Assembly: GCA_029216955.1 (NCBI GenBank)
Contig: JANAVB010004096.1
Coordinates: 159,501-223,500, forward strand
Source of the DNA: Iris pallida
Lineage: Eukaryota > Streptophyta > Magnoliopsida > Asparagales > Iridaceae
Direction: 5' to 3'
Length of the DNA: 64,000 nt
The translations under genes were made by a program, and so were the position numbers. The notes under the pieces were generated by a model that was not told the DNA's origin, searched no databases, and worked only from the letters and a program-made list of their open reading frames with translations. Positions 21,480 to 31,268 of the stretch are shown one piece after another; within the stretch, counting starts at the first letter, position 1, and every line of letters begins with the position of its first letter.

Positions 21480-21856
21480 TAGGTAAGTGTACGCTTCCTC
21501 TGGAGCTGTGCCTTCGTCAGGCCTGCAACGGGTGAGCTGTGCTCCTCGCTACGCTTTTCAGAAGTGGGGGCTGAATGAGGCGGCACGGCAGAAGCAATCG
21601 AAGTCTTCTTCGGGGCTTCGTCATTCAGAAGGTTCTAGAGCGCAGTCCCCTCCCCCTTGCTGCTCGTTGCAGCAGCCTTGGACACCCAGGTACGTCGAGT
21701 CTTCTTTAGTTTTATGAACCGCTTCGAAGGACTCGACTTCTCTTTAGAGAGGAGATCTTCAAAAGCTTGCTGGTCAAAACGTATGACCAATATCTTTTGA
21801 GAAGATCCCAACAAGTTATCGTCAGATTGCGTTACTACCTTTTCATTGGAGGAGAA
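21480..21856 (-). other. Tat-like leader between primer site and repeat ORF
   Basis: About 380 bp with a minus-strand frame (from 21892) rich in Lys and Ser that starts within the primer-binding site itself, so its apparent start is probably not real. No recognisable domain. Confidence 0.3.
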
Positions 21857-21879
21857 GGAAGTCCCAAGCAGAGTCGCCA
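21857..21879 (-). promoter_or_regulatory. Tat-like primer-binding site
   Basis: On the minus strand TGGCGACTCTGCTTGGGA matches, from memory, the tRNA-Arg-type primer sites of Tat/Ogre elements (TGGCGACTC...GGGGA). It lies about 20 bases inside the likely LTR end near 21901 and fixes the element's orientation. Confidence 0.6.
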
Positions 21880-21900
21880 TCTTATTTTCCATAACAAATG

Positions 21901-22734
21901 GTTATACAAACTTTTTGCATATTATTCGTGTAAAAGAGTACAATCAATTCATAAATAGGAGATCTAAGTACAAAATTTTTAGGGAAATGTGACGGTGGAG
22001 ATCGAGCACTACAGCGGCTCCTTTACTCCGTTGACGATCTGACGACGAGTTAAACTTGGTCTGACTTTCTGGTGCTTGTGAGTGGAACTCTGGGTTTCCA
22101 ATCAACAAGACGTCGAAGTTGCCGAAGATTTCCAAGCCTCCTTATTGAAGGAAAACTCTTTCTATTTATAGGCGAGCACATATACGATGTGTATAAGGGT
22201 TTCTTTGGCGCACAGGAGCGCTACGCGTGGAGATATGAGAGAATCTTGTTGTGACTGCATCGTGAGGGTTGCTGCTGAGTTGACACGTGGCGGACGCTGA
22301 GATTCTCTTCCATCAAGACCTCAGGTAGTTGTCAACATAATTGAATAAATGACACATGGTATGCGTTTATTGCTCGATAATGTTGATCGAATGAACTCGA
22401 GTAGATTTTGTTCCTATCATTGAAGTCAAATTTTGTCCTTATCTAAACAAACCGATTGGATATTGCCCTCGTCTATATGAACAAACTCCTATCTTGTCCG
22501 ATAGGGTATTGCCCCTATCAATAACACCAAACTCCATTCTTATCCTAGGAGCGACGGTTTAAACAAACCGATTGGATATTGCTCCTATCAATAGAACTAA
22601 ACTCTAATCTTATCTTAAGAGCGATAGTTTAAACAAACCAATTAGATCGTATCTGAAAAGATATATAGATGCCAGAGTGGCCGTATGGAACAATGCCACC
22701 TAACCGAGCTGTGTATTTATATAAGCTGGACATC
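21901..22734 (-). repeat. Tat-like LTR, R/U5 and proximal U3
   Basis: Upstream of the primer site on the minus strand lie about 260 bp of leader, then a TATA box (22170-22163), then AT-rich U3 with several direct repeats such as AAACAAACCGATTGGATATT (near 22445 and 22562). The outer LTR end was not found. Confidence 0.5.
22163..22170 (-). promoter_or_regulatory. Tat-like LTR TATA box
   Basis: CCTATAAATAGAAAG on the minus strand is a near-ideal plant TATA context, about 285 bases upstream of the primer-binding site. Confidence 0.65.
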
Positions 22735-23410
22735 TGATAAGGTCTTGAGATCACTGTGCTTTTGGGGCGATGAAGAGACTTCTTCTATGGCAATGGAGTC
22801 ACTACGCTTTAGACGATGAAGAGACTATGCTTTGATAGCAACAAAGCCACTACACTTAGGCGACGAGGAGACTGTGCTTTAGGTAATGGAGTCACTGTGC
22901 TTTAGGGCGACAAGTAGACTGTGCTTCAGGCAATAGAGTCACTGCGCTTTAGGCGACGAGGATACTGTACTTCGATGGCAACGGAGTCATTGTTCTTTAG
23001 GGCAACGAGTATACTGTGCTTCAGGCAATGGAGTCACTGCGCTTTAGGCGACGAGAAGACTATGCTTTGATGGCAACAGAGTCACTGCACTTTTGGCGAT
23101 GGGAAGACTGTGCTTTAGGCAACGGAGTCACTGTGCTTTAGGGTGACGAGTAGACTGTATTTCAATGGCAATGGAGTCACTACTCTTTAGGCGATGAGGA
23201 GACTGTGCTTTAGGCAATGGAGTCACTGTGCTTTAGGGTGACGAGTAGACTGTGCTGAGGTAACAAGGTGTCAGATGGAGCCATTGAATGGGCTGCACTT
23301 TTGGATCAGATGGAAGAAGTTGTGCTTCCGAAGGGGCTATGCTTCTGGGTTGAATGGAAGGAGTTGTGCTTCTGGTTGAACCGAAGGGGCTACGCTTCTG
23401 GGTTGAATGA
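22735..23410. repeat. Degenerate tandem array upstream of the Tat-like TATA box
   Basis: Units of roughly 45-60 bp contain GGCAACGGAGTCACTGTGCT, TTAGGGCGACGAGTAGACTG and variants; about ten copies lie from 22735 to 23260. From 23300 there are two or three copies of a related unit with GTTGTGCTTC and GGGTTGAATG. They lie in U3, so they could act as enhancer-like repeats. No coding is supported. Confidence 0.75.
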
Positions 23411-24842
23411 GCTAGTTTTGTCGAAGTTATTTCCTGAAAGAACAATTAATGACTGCTCTCGAATGGATGAGTCAAAATTCTCTCTTAATTACCACCATTT
23501 AGGGGGCTCGAGAAGCGGTAACATAGTCAAATGAATCTATTTAATGAGATTCATTGTGCTGAGTCCTAGGTTCACCCCATTACTCCGGAGTCTTTTGACC
23601 AACTGCCATATGGTACGTGGGTTGGACCACACGGCCTATATAAAGAGTAACTTTTCAGTTAATACTTTTCTCACAGTTTCTTTGTCATTTCTGTTTTATG
23701 CTCGACCCTGACTTAGCTTCAAACGGCCATTGGCCTTGCACAAACTATTGGTTGTAGATCTCTTCGTTCAAAGAAGTTGTAGCTTTATAGAAGGACAACT
23801 ACTGAGTTTCGAGATGCTCTTGAGCGTTTGGCATAATCGAACCTGAACAACATCTTGGAGGTCTTCCAGATCCAAGCTACCGGGTTTGGATTTATTGCCA
23901 ACCCGAAGAGCCACATGTTGCGCTCTGTCCCACTCAATAATGGCTTCATTAGCCATATTGGGGAGGGACTGAGCGACATGTTATGCTGGAAGAGCCACGG
24001 GCGGTGTTGCGAGCAGGAGCTACATTCTTCGTTCGGGCCAAAAGCTGTTTCATTAGCCATATTGGAGTTCCTCCGCGTCTGACTAGGAAGTGGCTCGCTC
24101 TGACGAGGAAGTAATTCGCTCTGACACTGCTGCACGTTTGGAGGGGGCTGCGCACTTTATGGAAGGTGTACGCTTGTAGAATTTAGGTGTTATTCTTTAT
24201 ATATAATCATGAAGAATCTGTAATAGATCTTTGTAGACATGATTTTAATTAAGAAGTTCTTTTTATGCATTGCTTCTCTTGTTTCTTTGAGTTGATGTGC
24301 GCAGCCATTTTATTACTTCCTGCGCTTCTGTGAAACATGAATGCCTCCTGTGCTTTCGTAGATGTTGTGCTTTTTATGCTTCTACAGACACGCATGCCAA
24401 GGGTGTGCCACTCAATCGAGTTTTTATGTGCTATATATTTGCGAATGGCACATGAGACTCATTGGTTGACTTTTCGAGTTTAATTTGACTAAAAATTATG
24501 TTTGGACCCTAACCTAGCCAACCCCACTGTGTAGAGCCGTGATAGGTTGCCATGACTTAGGAGAGTTATTTTGAATTTATTTTGGAATGTTATACTGCCA
24601 AATAGATTTAAATACAATTTTTTATATATATGATTATATTTATAATAGCCTAATACTATATATTCATATGTATGTTCCTACTAGAAAAACAAGTCAACGT
24701 TGTGAGTTGACCACTATAAATTATTTAATTAGTTATTAATTTAGACTATGACTTTAGGAGACCCAATTGTATCAAACTAGCCTGGAGTTGACCCAAATCT
24801 AACCTAAACCCATGTATAGATGTTAGGTATGCAAAGATGTCC

Positions 24843-24843
<1 letters not shown>
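23411..24843. other. Unassigned repeat-derived DNA
   Basis: I recognise no gene. TTCATTAGCCATATTGG is repeated at about 23946 and 24049, and GACGAGGAAGT at about 24101. A + strand CCTATATAAAG (23634) resembles a TATA box, but nothing recognisable follows. Bases 24470-24790 contain five W-box-type TTGAC cores and resemble the LTR interior of gypsy-1 and gypsy-4, so this may be the edge of another decayed LTR. Confidence 0.35.
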
Positions 24844-24932
<89 letters not shown>

Positions 24933-24948
24933 TAATATATATATATTT
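24844..24948. repeat. (TA)n microsatellite
   Basis: About 105 bp of almost pure TA repeat with a few interruptions, directly ahead of the LINE's 5' end. Confidence 0.95.
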
Positions 24949-26047
24949 CGAGTGTGGAGACAGAAGCTCTCCAGGTCTCCGTTTCCTTCTCCGGATTGGA
25001 GCGATGGCTGCCGGCTACCCAGCAGCGGGTGTTCCCCCTCGTCCAGGTAGGTCTCTCCGGCGCTCGACGTCTTAACCGATAGGTTTCCTCGTTTCGCTGG
25101 CGTGCCCTTGTTTCTTCAGCGTGCTCCCCCCTTTTTCCCCAAATCTGTCATCGTCCGGTCGTTCCCTCCCAGTGGATCGTCGATCGGACGGCTCCGGCAT
25201 GGTCGAGTTCCCCTTCGGGGATGAGGCCCCCGCCAGGCCACCTTCTGTAGCTGCTCCCACTTGGTCGGTGGACCAACTCGCCCTCCAGGGCCTGGCGGCC
25301 CCGCCGAGCGCTCGGTCAGCCCCCCCGGTCAGTTTGGCTTGGCTCTCCGCCAGATCGACCTCTGCTGTCTCCTCGGGTGGCGAGCTCCTCAGCGGTCTCA
25401 TCACCCACCATTATCGTCAGGGCTCTTATCCTTGGGAGCAGTGCCAGCTGTCTCTCGCTCGTATTTGAATTCGGATCTGGGCTTTACGTTTGGCGCAGGC
25501 CAGCTGGCGTACGAAAGTGCTGCACCATTCTCCTCCACCACAGCGCTTTCCGGTGTTGTGCCATATATATTTGGTGTAGCCTAGCGGGCGCATGTACGTG
25601 GTGCTCCATTCTCTCCCCTCCGGCGCCACTCGGTATCGCGCCATCCCCCCTTTCTGTGCTTAGCTGTGCTGCGCCTTCCTCTCTCGGTGCGTCGCATGAG
25701 CCACCCCTCCCGGCGAGTAACCGAGACGCGCTTTCAGCGTCGGTGCTGGCGGTCGCGCCGTTCGTCGATACGTGTTTCCCCTGCCTCCCTCGACGCGTCC
25801 CTCCTCTTCACGGATGGCCGGCGTCGACATGTACCGTCCTATCCCGTCCCCCGCACCATCCACACTTGTGCTTGGCTCCTCCGCATAGTCTAGTTTGGGG
25901 CTCACTCCTTCATCATGCACCTTCCCAGCGCCAGATTTGTTAACGCCACCTTACATCGCACCCAACTAAAAGCTTACCTCGTTTGCTTCCAGCTCCTTTA
26001 GCGTTAACCCTCTGTCAGCGCCCTCCCCCTCTTCGCTCTTAGCCCCC
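24949..26047 (+). other. LINE 5' region, C/T-rich
   Basis: GC-rich on the left and pyrimidine-rich throughout, with proline-rich frames that have no recognisable domain. An ATG at 25006 (MAAGYPAAGV) is a possible ORF1 start, but the frame stops within about 70 bases. Probably 5' UTR plus a decayed, low-complexity ORF1 N-terminus. Confidence 0.45.
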
Positions 26048-27547
26048 GTGCTCGTCAGCAGTGGTTTCGAGCATCCTCTAGTCCCGCAACAATCTCGACC
26101 CTCTAGGTCCTTTGCTGATTTTACTAGGCCTGACCGAGTCGCTCAGAACTCTCCCGTCATCAACGATGTGGCGCTCCCTGAGTACGAATATTCTTTGTCA
26201 TCTGACGCACATGATATTGTTTTTCCTTTCTTCCTCGGTAAAATATCCACCCTAGCCGGGCTTTTCTCATATACCTTCATTCTCAAGTTCTCCACAGGTT
26301 GTCCTAAGCTATCACGGGTTTAAGAAGTGGTCACCAGCTGGGGTCTAAATTCTGATTATAGGGTTACCCCGATGGACCCGAAACACATTCTCCTGCACTT
26401 ATCTTTCGAGGAAGACCGTAAGAACGCCTGGACTAGAGGTACAGGAAAGATCGACTCTCATTACATAAAAATTGTTAGGTGGACACCGGACTTCAACACG
26501 AAGGAGGACTCGGCTATCGTCTCATTATGGGTCACCCTCCCCAATCCACAGCTGATATGCTTTATACCAGCAGCCATGAAGAGGATCGCCAACTCCTTTG
26601 GGACCTTCGTTGCTACGGCAGAAGAAACTCGCAACCTGACTAAAGCCAATTAGGCTAAAATTTGCACGAAACTATATTTATCGAAAGACCTCCCCAAATC
26701 TATATAAATCGAGCTGGGCAGCAAGATGCACACTCAAAAAATTATATATGATAATAACATATATTCTACCAGCACTACCATATGAGAGGACACTCAACTA
26801 ATCTCCACTTCAGAGTGCACCCGAAGTTGAAAGAAACTGGAGCCGAAAAAGAAAAGTATGCAAAAGGTCTCCGTTGTCCACAAGCCTCTACTACTTCCGC
26901 TATCTAACTCTCACTTGTGTTTCGATGCAAGTACAGGGAAATCCGGCGGCCAAGATCATTTCCAGAAGAATGACACCACACTAAAAAAAACATCTGATCT
27001 AACCCTCACCAATAAATTCGACATCCTCTCCACAGACCACGATGAAGGTAGTCAGGAGGCAGACAACCCAGAGGAGACCGTTGAGACGGGAAGCGGTACC
27101 GGCCTGGAAGACAACCCACCGTCACCGACCAGCTCACAACAGAACAACCCCTGTCGAACTCACCCCCCGAAAGAAACAGATTCCCATAATATATAGGACT
27201 CCCTTCTTACCGAACATGAAGCACCCTCAAACCCCATCATCGAGCCGCACATTAATGCTGAGCTTCTGTCCAACATAGGCAGGGAACCAGTGGCCAGACT
27301 GCAACAAGATATTGATGTCGGTTTTGCTAGTCCTAGTAACTTCTTCGGTGCCTTGGCCGAGATAGAAGGAGAAATCTACCTACACCCGCCTGTAGAACCG
27401 GATGAAAATAGCAAGAATATCGATCTCAAAGCGACCGAACTGACGGACTCCTACACCAAAAAATCTAACAAAAGATGCACAAAAGAGGCCACGACCATAA
27501 CAACCAGATCTGCTGCTAAGATCACCAACACTCCCTCCCCAAACACC
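26048..27547 (+). pseudogene. LINE ORF1 (DUF4283-type RNA-binding protein)
   Basis: ORF1 of plant L1 elements is an RNA-binding chaperone for the element RNA. One frame holds the pieces 26048-26323, 26327-26653, 26858-27196 and 27290-27571. KIVRWTPDFNTKEDSAIVS, the WVTLPNPQ block, RIANSFGT and AKICTKLYL follow the order of the DUF4283 domain. NKFDILS and TTRSAAK in the C-terminal part are also typical of plant LINE ORF1. Nonsense codons lie at 26321, 26651, 26705, 27194 and elsewhere. No zinc knuckle survives. The frame runs directly into ORF2, so the original ORF1 terminator is unclear. Confidence 0.7.
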
Positions 27548-27550
27548 TTA

Positions 27551-28287
27551 ATGCTTAACATCCTTTCGTGAAATGTCCGGGGCCTCGCTAACAAACCTAC
27601 CTTGAGAAGATTAAAAAGTCTCAGGAGAATTCACAGCATCGACATCCTGGTGATCATAGAACCTAAAATTCCTCATAAGAAACTCAAGTCCATTTAGATG
27701 CAGATGGGCTACCCCATCGTTATTATTGGCTGTCATGATATTTGGATCCTCCTTACGGCAGCGTAAAGTACGACATCATCCTTGACACAAGGCAAACTCT
27801 CTCGTATTGGGTGGAATACCCTATGCTCCAGTCACGGGCTCTCCTGTCCGCTTTCCACGGGAGTTGCGACATTACAGAACACAAGCTGTTGTGGGATTTA
27901 TTGAATAGCACGCATCTTAATTACACCCACCTTCCTTTGATCTGCGTGGGAGACTTCAATGCTGTCAACTGCAGGGAGAAGAAATTGGGAGGCCGGCCAC
28001 CTACAACATCAGCGATGAACGACTTTTCCAACTTTATTTTCGACGCCCACCTGTCCCTCCTTCAATTCTCTGGCAGTGCTTTCACCTGGTGTAACATGCA
28101 GGAAGGCGTCCATCGTCAATATTTCTGCCTTGATCGTGCCTTTATTAACTCGTACTAGTTCAACCATAAACTCAACTCCAGACTCACGCTTCTCAACGTG
28201 ACGGAATCGGATCACTCCCTACTCCTCATCGAGATCAACAAAAAAACCAACCAGCCCAAGAAAAGCTTCCGCTTCCTCGCTCGCTGG
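27551..28287 (+). pseudogene. LINE ORF2, N-terminal AP endonuclease domain
   Basis: Starts ATG at 27551 (MLNILS, then a TGA where plant LINEs have Trp, then NVRGLANKP). The endonuclease nicks target DNA for target-primed reverse transcription. Visible motifs are IEPK (the metal-binding Glu, usually QETK), LICVGDFNAV (about 27940), FTWCN, RAFIN and TESDHSLLLI (about 28200), which holds the catalytic Asp-His. A frameshift near 27740 moves the frame, and TAG occurs at 28156. Coding ends FRFLARW at 28287, where gypsy-2 interrupts; the next codon is at 49492 in the same frame. Confidence 0.85.
28283..28287. repeat. Target-site duplication, left copy (GCTGG)
   Basis: GCTGG precedes TGTCAC of gypsy-2 and recurs at 49487-49491 after its terminal TGACA. 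Confidence 0.92.
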
Positions 28288-29824
28288 TGTCACACCCCAA
28301 AACCAGAATACTGGAGAGCGGAGGAATGACTCAGCCAGCTACGTATTACGGGTAGAGGAATACCGTATAATACGATCAATGTTGTCTAAACGATGAGGGG
28401 GTACATACTACATAAAAGTCTCGCTATGGTCACTTCACATCTATTGTCTCAATCATTCAAATAAGAAACAGTAATAGAGAACATGTAAGATAAAGCAGTA
28501 AGGCGTCCCAAACGCTCAGTCAAAATGTTCTTGATATCTGGCTTTACAAAACATAGCCAGATAATGTAGCAAAGTATACACAATTGTTTATCAGCTGCAG
28601 CCTGACTTAGTTACAATTATGTAAAAGTAAGTACAAGATAATCCGACTAACATGTCGGTACCAACCGACAAGGTATAAAGTAATTAACAAAAATTAACGA
28701 GGAAGTAAGGAACCCACTCGAGTCCTCCTACGATCATTCTTCTAGTATTGACCATCTTGGAGGTGGAAGTAAGCTGAGTCCTTGGGAACCGGCTCTAAAT
28801 TTGGCCATGCAAAACCAGAGAGGTTAGACCTCTAATAGCAAGTACCGCAAGGAAGCACGATATAAGGAATTAGAACCAGTAATAAGAAAGATATGATTAA
28901 TAGATCTCTGCTAGCTACTGGAATTCACATAACATCACGACACTTCGAACCAACTTTCCAACCAAACAAGGACAGAAGTTGACCCGTCATGTCCTGACAT
29001 TCCGATCATCTCAGTAAGTTGACAGAGTAGGTACAATACACAAACAAGTCAACTTAAACGACCATTCAACTCCTACGGCTTGCTACTGTGAGTTCCAAGT
29101 TACCTTAGAAATATGTAATAAAGGATTCCTCAGTTCTTACTATGTGCAAGCAAGGCTAGTCTACCCAATCAATCAATTGCGCCAATCTTGAATTAGACGA
29201 GTACCAGCGGGACGCCCGTCATCAATATACAATAAATAATATAAGCAGTTACCGCTCCCTGTCCGTGTGGCAGATTTGCAGTATCTGTGGGAACCAGCCG
29301 GCATGTCGGGCACTTAATAGTTCCAAAGATGGCTGCCATATAAGAACTCGAGAATCGATTCTCTCCATGCAATCATTATTTTTTAACTTAATGGTCTCTA
29401 TGTTGAGTGAAATCTCATACCATGGATCATGGTAATTCAGAATGAGTACCTTTGTACGGGGTACGATATACACAACTCTACAACGATATCCGTGCGATTA
29501 GGTTGTAGGTCTTACATAGCGTAACGAAACAATCAAAACTAGCCAGGAATAACCATGCCTTGACCATAATGTACACATGCTATTTTTGTAGAAAAATAAA
29601 TTGAAGCCTGTACGTACCTGTATGCCAATGTTCGGGATCGGCCAATCAATTGCAATAGTTCATAGTTAATATGAACGTGTCTCATTCATTCAATTCAATA
29701 AGACGACTAGCCAGTCTCTTAGTTCCAACAAGGAACGCATGATCAATTATTAGTCAAGATAACAATTAATGTTAATTAATGCCAATTCGGGACAAAATCA
29801 GCCAAAAGGGCATTATGGGCTAGT

Positions 29825-30435
29825 GTTCATGCGGCCGAGAGAATAGGGTCACATGCGGCTCAATGCCATACGGCCAAGAATCGGGTCTTATGCGGCTCAA
29901 TATCATGAGGCCAAGAATCGGGTCTCATGCGGCTCAATGCCATGCGGCCAAGAATCGGGTCTCATGCGGCTCAATACCATGCAGCCAAGAAGTCACAAGT
30001 CTTATGAGGCTGGGAAATAAAAGCTCATACGGCTGGGAAGATCGGGTCTATAAGGCTAGGGTGAAACAAGTCCCATGCGACTCAAGATGATTAAGTCTAT
30101 GCGGCTAAGCGCCGGCAAGAAGAACAATCTTATGCGGCTAGCGGCAAGTAGAAGTACATGCAGCTGCGGCTGCTAAAGCCATGAGGTTAGAATAACATGC
30201 GGCGACGGGAAGATAGGGCCTATGCGGCTCGGGTCTCATGCGGCCAGGGTCTGATCTTTATGCGGCTCAGAATGACATGCAGCCCGGGGGTTGGGCCTAT
30301 GCGGCTGGAAAATAACCAACTCATGCGGTCGAGAAGTAATTGGTTCATGCGGCTGAAGAATAAAAGATTCATACGACTAGAAAAGTGCCATACGGCCAGG
30401 GGACTTGCCGCATGAAAACTCATGACGCCAAGCAC
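29825..30435. repeat. gypsy-2 array of CATGCGGC words
   Basis: CATGCGGC and close variants (CATACGGC, CATGCAGC) recur about 35 times with 10-25 bp between them. Part of it forms a longer unit of about 60 bp (AAGAATCGGGTCTCATGCGG). Many copies sit in GCCxxATGCGGC inverted pairs. The array is in the transcribed leader of the LTR. Confidence 0.85.
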
Positions 30436-30857
30436 TGTTATTCTTTTCCAATTCCGAGAACAGAACCATGTAAGCCATTGCTTCCAAGCTCTCTAAATTC
30501 TTTATTCCAAGTCTAAATCTGGACTTCCATAGGTCGAAATGGGGTAGAACGAAATTCTCTACAACATGGAACCATCAAAACGTGAAAAAATAACAAAGTT
30601 ACTAGATCAAAACCTAAGAAATCCGAAAAAAGTATTAAACTTAGATCTACATAAAATGAGCCATGGAAATTACAAATATTAAATACTAAAGAGACTTAAG
30701 ATCAAGTAAGAAAGATGATGGAACAATAATATTGGGTTCCATCATGAAGTAAGTTGGCGCTTGCCTATGCGGCTGGGTAGGTGGGGGAGAGTTATGGAGG
30801 ATGAAGAAGAAGAGTTAATAAGAAGGAGAAGTAATGAAGAGAGAGAAAGGGTTTGGG

Positions 30858-30870
30858 GCTTTAAATGAAG
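30858..30870 (-). promoter_or_regulatory. gypsy-2 TATA-like box and CT leader
   Basis: CATTTAAAGCCCC on the minus strand is followed by CCCTTTCTCTCTCTTC. A weak TATA, but in the place occupied by clear TATA boxes in the related LTRs. Confidence 0.4.
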
Positions 30871-31099
30871 AGGGGGTAGGTGGGGAATCGTTGAACAACC
30901 CAATGGCCGAAAAATAAACCAACTCAGGCCGAACCCAAAAGCAAAGCAGAAAATAAAATACTGAAAGTAAAATTGCAAAAAAATTAATTAACGTGAAATT
31001 AAAGAAATTTAAATACAGAACAATACATTATAAATATTAAATAAATATATTAAAGCAGTACATGTATTAAAATACGTATTCTGAGAACGGGAAGTGACA

Positions 31100-31113
31100 T
31101 CTCTACCCTCCTT
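31100..31113 (-). promoter_or_regulatory. gypsy-2 polypurine tract
   Basis: AAGGAGGGTAGAGA on the minus strand directly abuts the 3' LTR. It is preceded by GAGGACGGAATTTTTCTAAG, the same box as in gypsy-1 and gypsy-3. Confidence 0.85.
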
Positions 31114-31268
31114 AGAAAAATTCCGTCCTCGGCATTTCAAATCCAAGAAGGATAGAAACATCAGAGGTAATCTAATCTAAGTACAAGCAATTTGAGCAAG
31201 TAATCTTTTTACAATGTCAAATAGAAAATAACATATCTATATTTAATAATCTACGATAACAAGTAGTT

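Larger units (their letters stand above)
2527..23450 (-). mobile_element. Decayed Tat-like Ty3/gypsy retrotransposon, split by gypsy-1
   Basis: Minus-strand order, 5' to 3': repeat-bearing U3, TATA box, R/U5, primer-binding site at 21879, leader or gag N-terminal region, gag (19880-18961), interruption by gypsy-1 (18760-5209), protease (near 4570), linker, and RT (3330-2527). The RT ends abruptly, and RNase H, integrase and the 3' LTR are absent. The gag, protease and RT motifs and the TGGCGACTC primer-binding site fit Tat/Ogre-type elements. The upper limit is approximate because I could not place the outer LTR end. Confidence 0.65.
28288..31099 (-). repeat. gypsy-2 3' LTR
   Basis: Length 2812 bp. 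Minus-strand start TGTCACTTCC at 31099; end GGGGTGTGACA at 28288. TATA-like TTTAAA lies about 235 bp in, followed by a CT-rich leader, then a conserved ATGTTGTAGAGAATTTCG box, then the CATGCGGC array (30435-29825). A short frame near 28815 reads WPNLEPVPKDS and ends DGQY-stop; see findings. Confidence 0.92.

Noticed and set aside
23634..23645. + strand TATATAAAG as a host-gene promoter
   Set aside because: No coding sequence or leader structure follows for more than 1 kb. Surroundings look repeat-derived.
24820..25050. Frame with alternating Tyr-Ile
   Set aside because: Translation of a (TA)n microsatellite.
25072..25943. Proline/serine-rich frames on both strands
   Set aside because: C/T-rich LINE 5' DNA. 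Frames overlap on both strands and show no domain.
29825..30435. CRISPR-like array of short repeats
   Set aside because: Irregular spacing, 8-bp words, eukaryotic retrotransposon LTR; no cas genes. The same holds for the other arrays.
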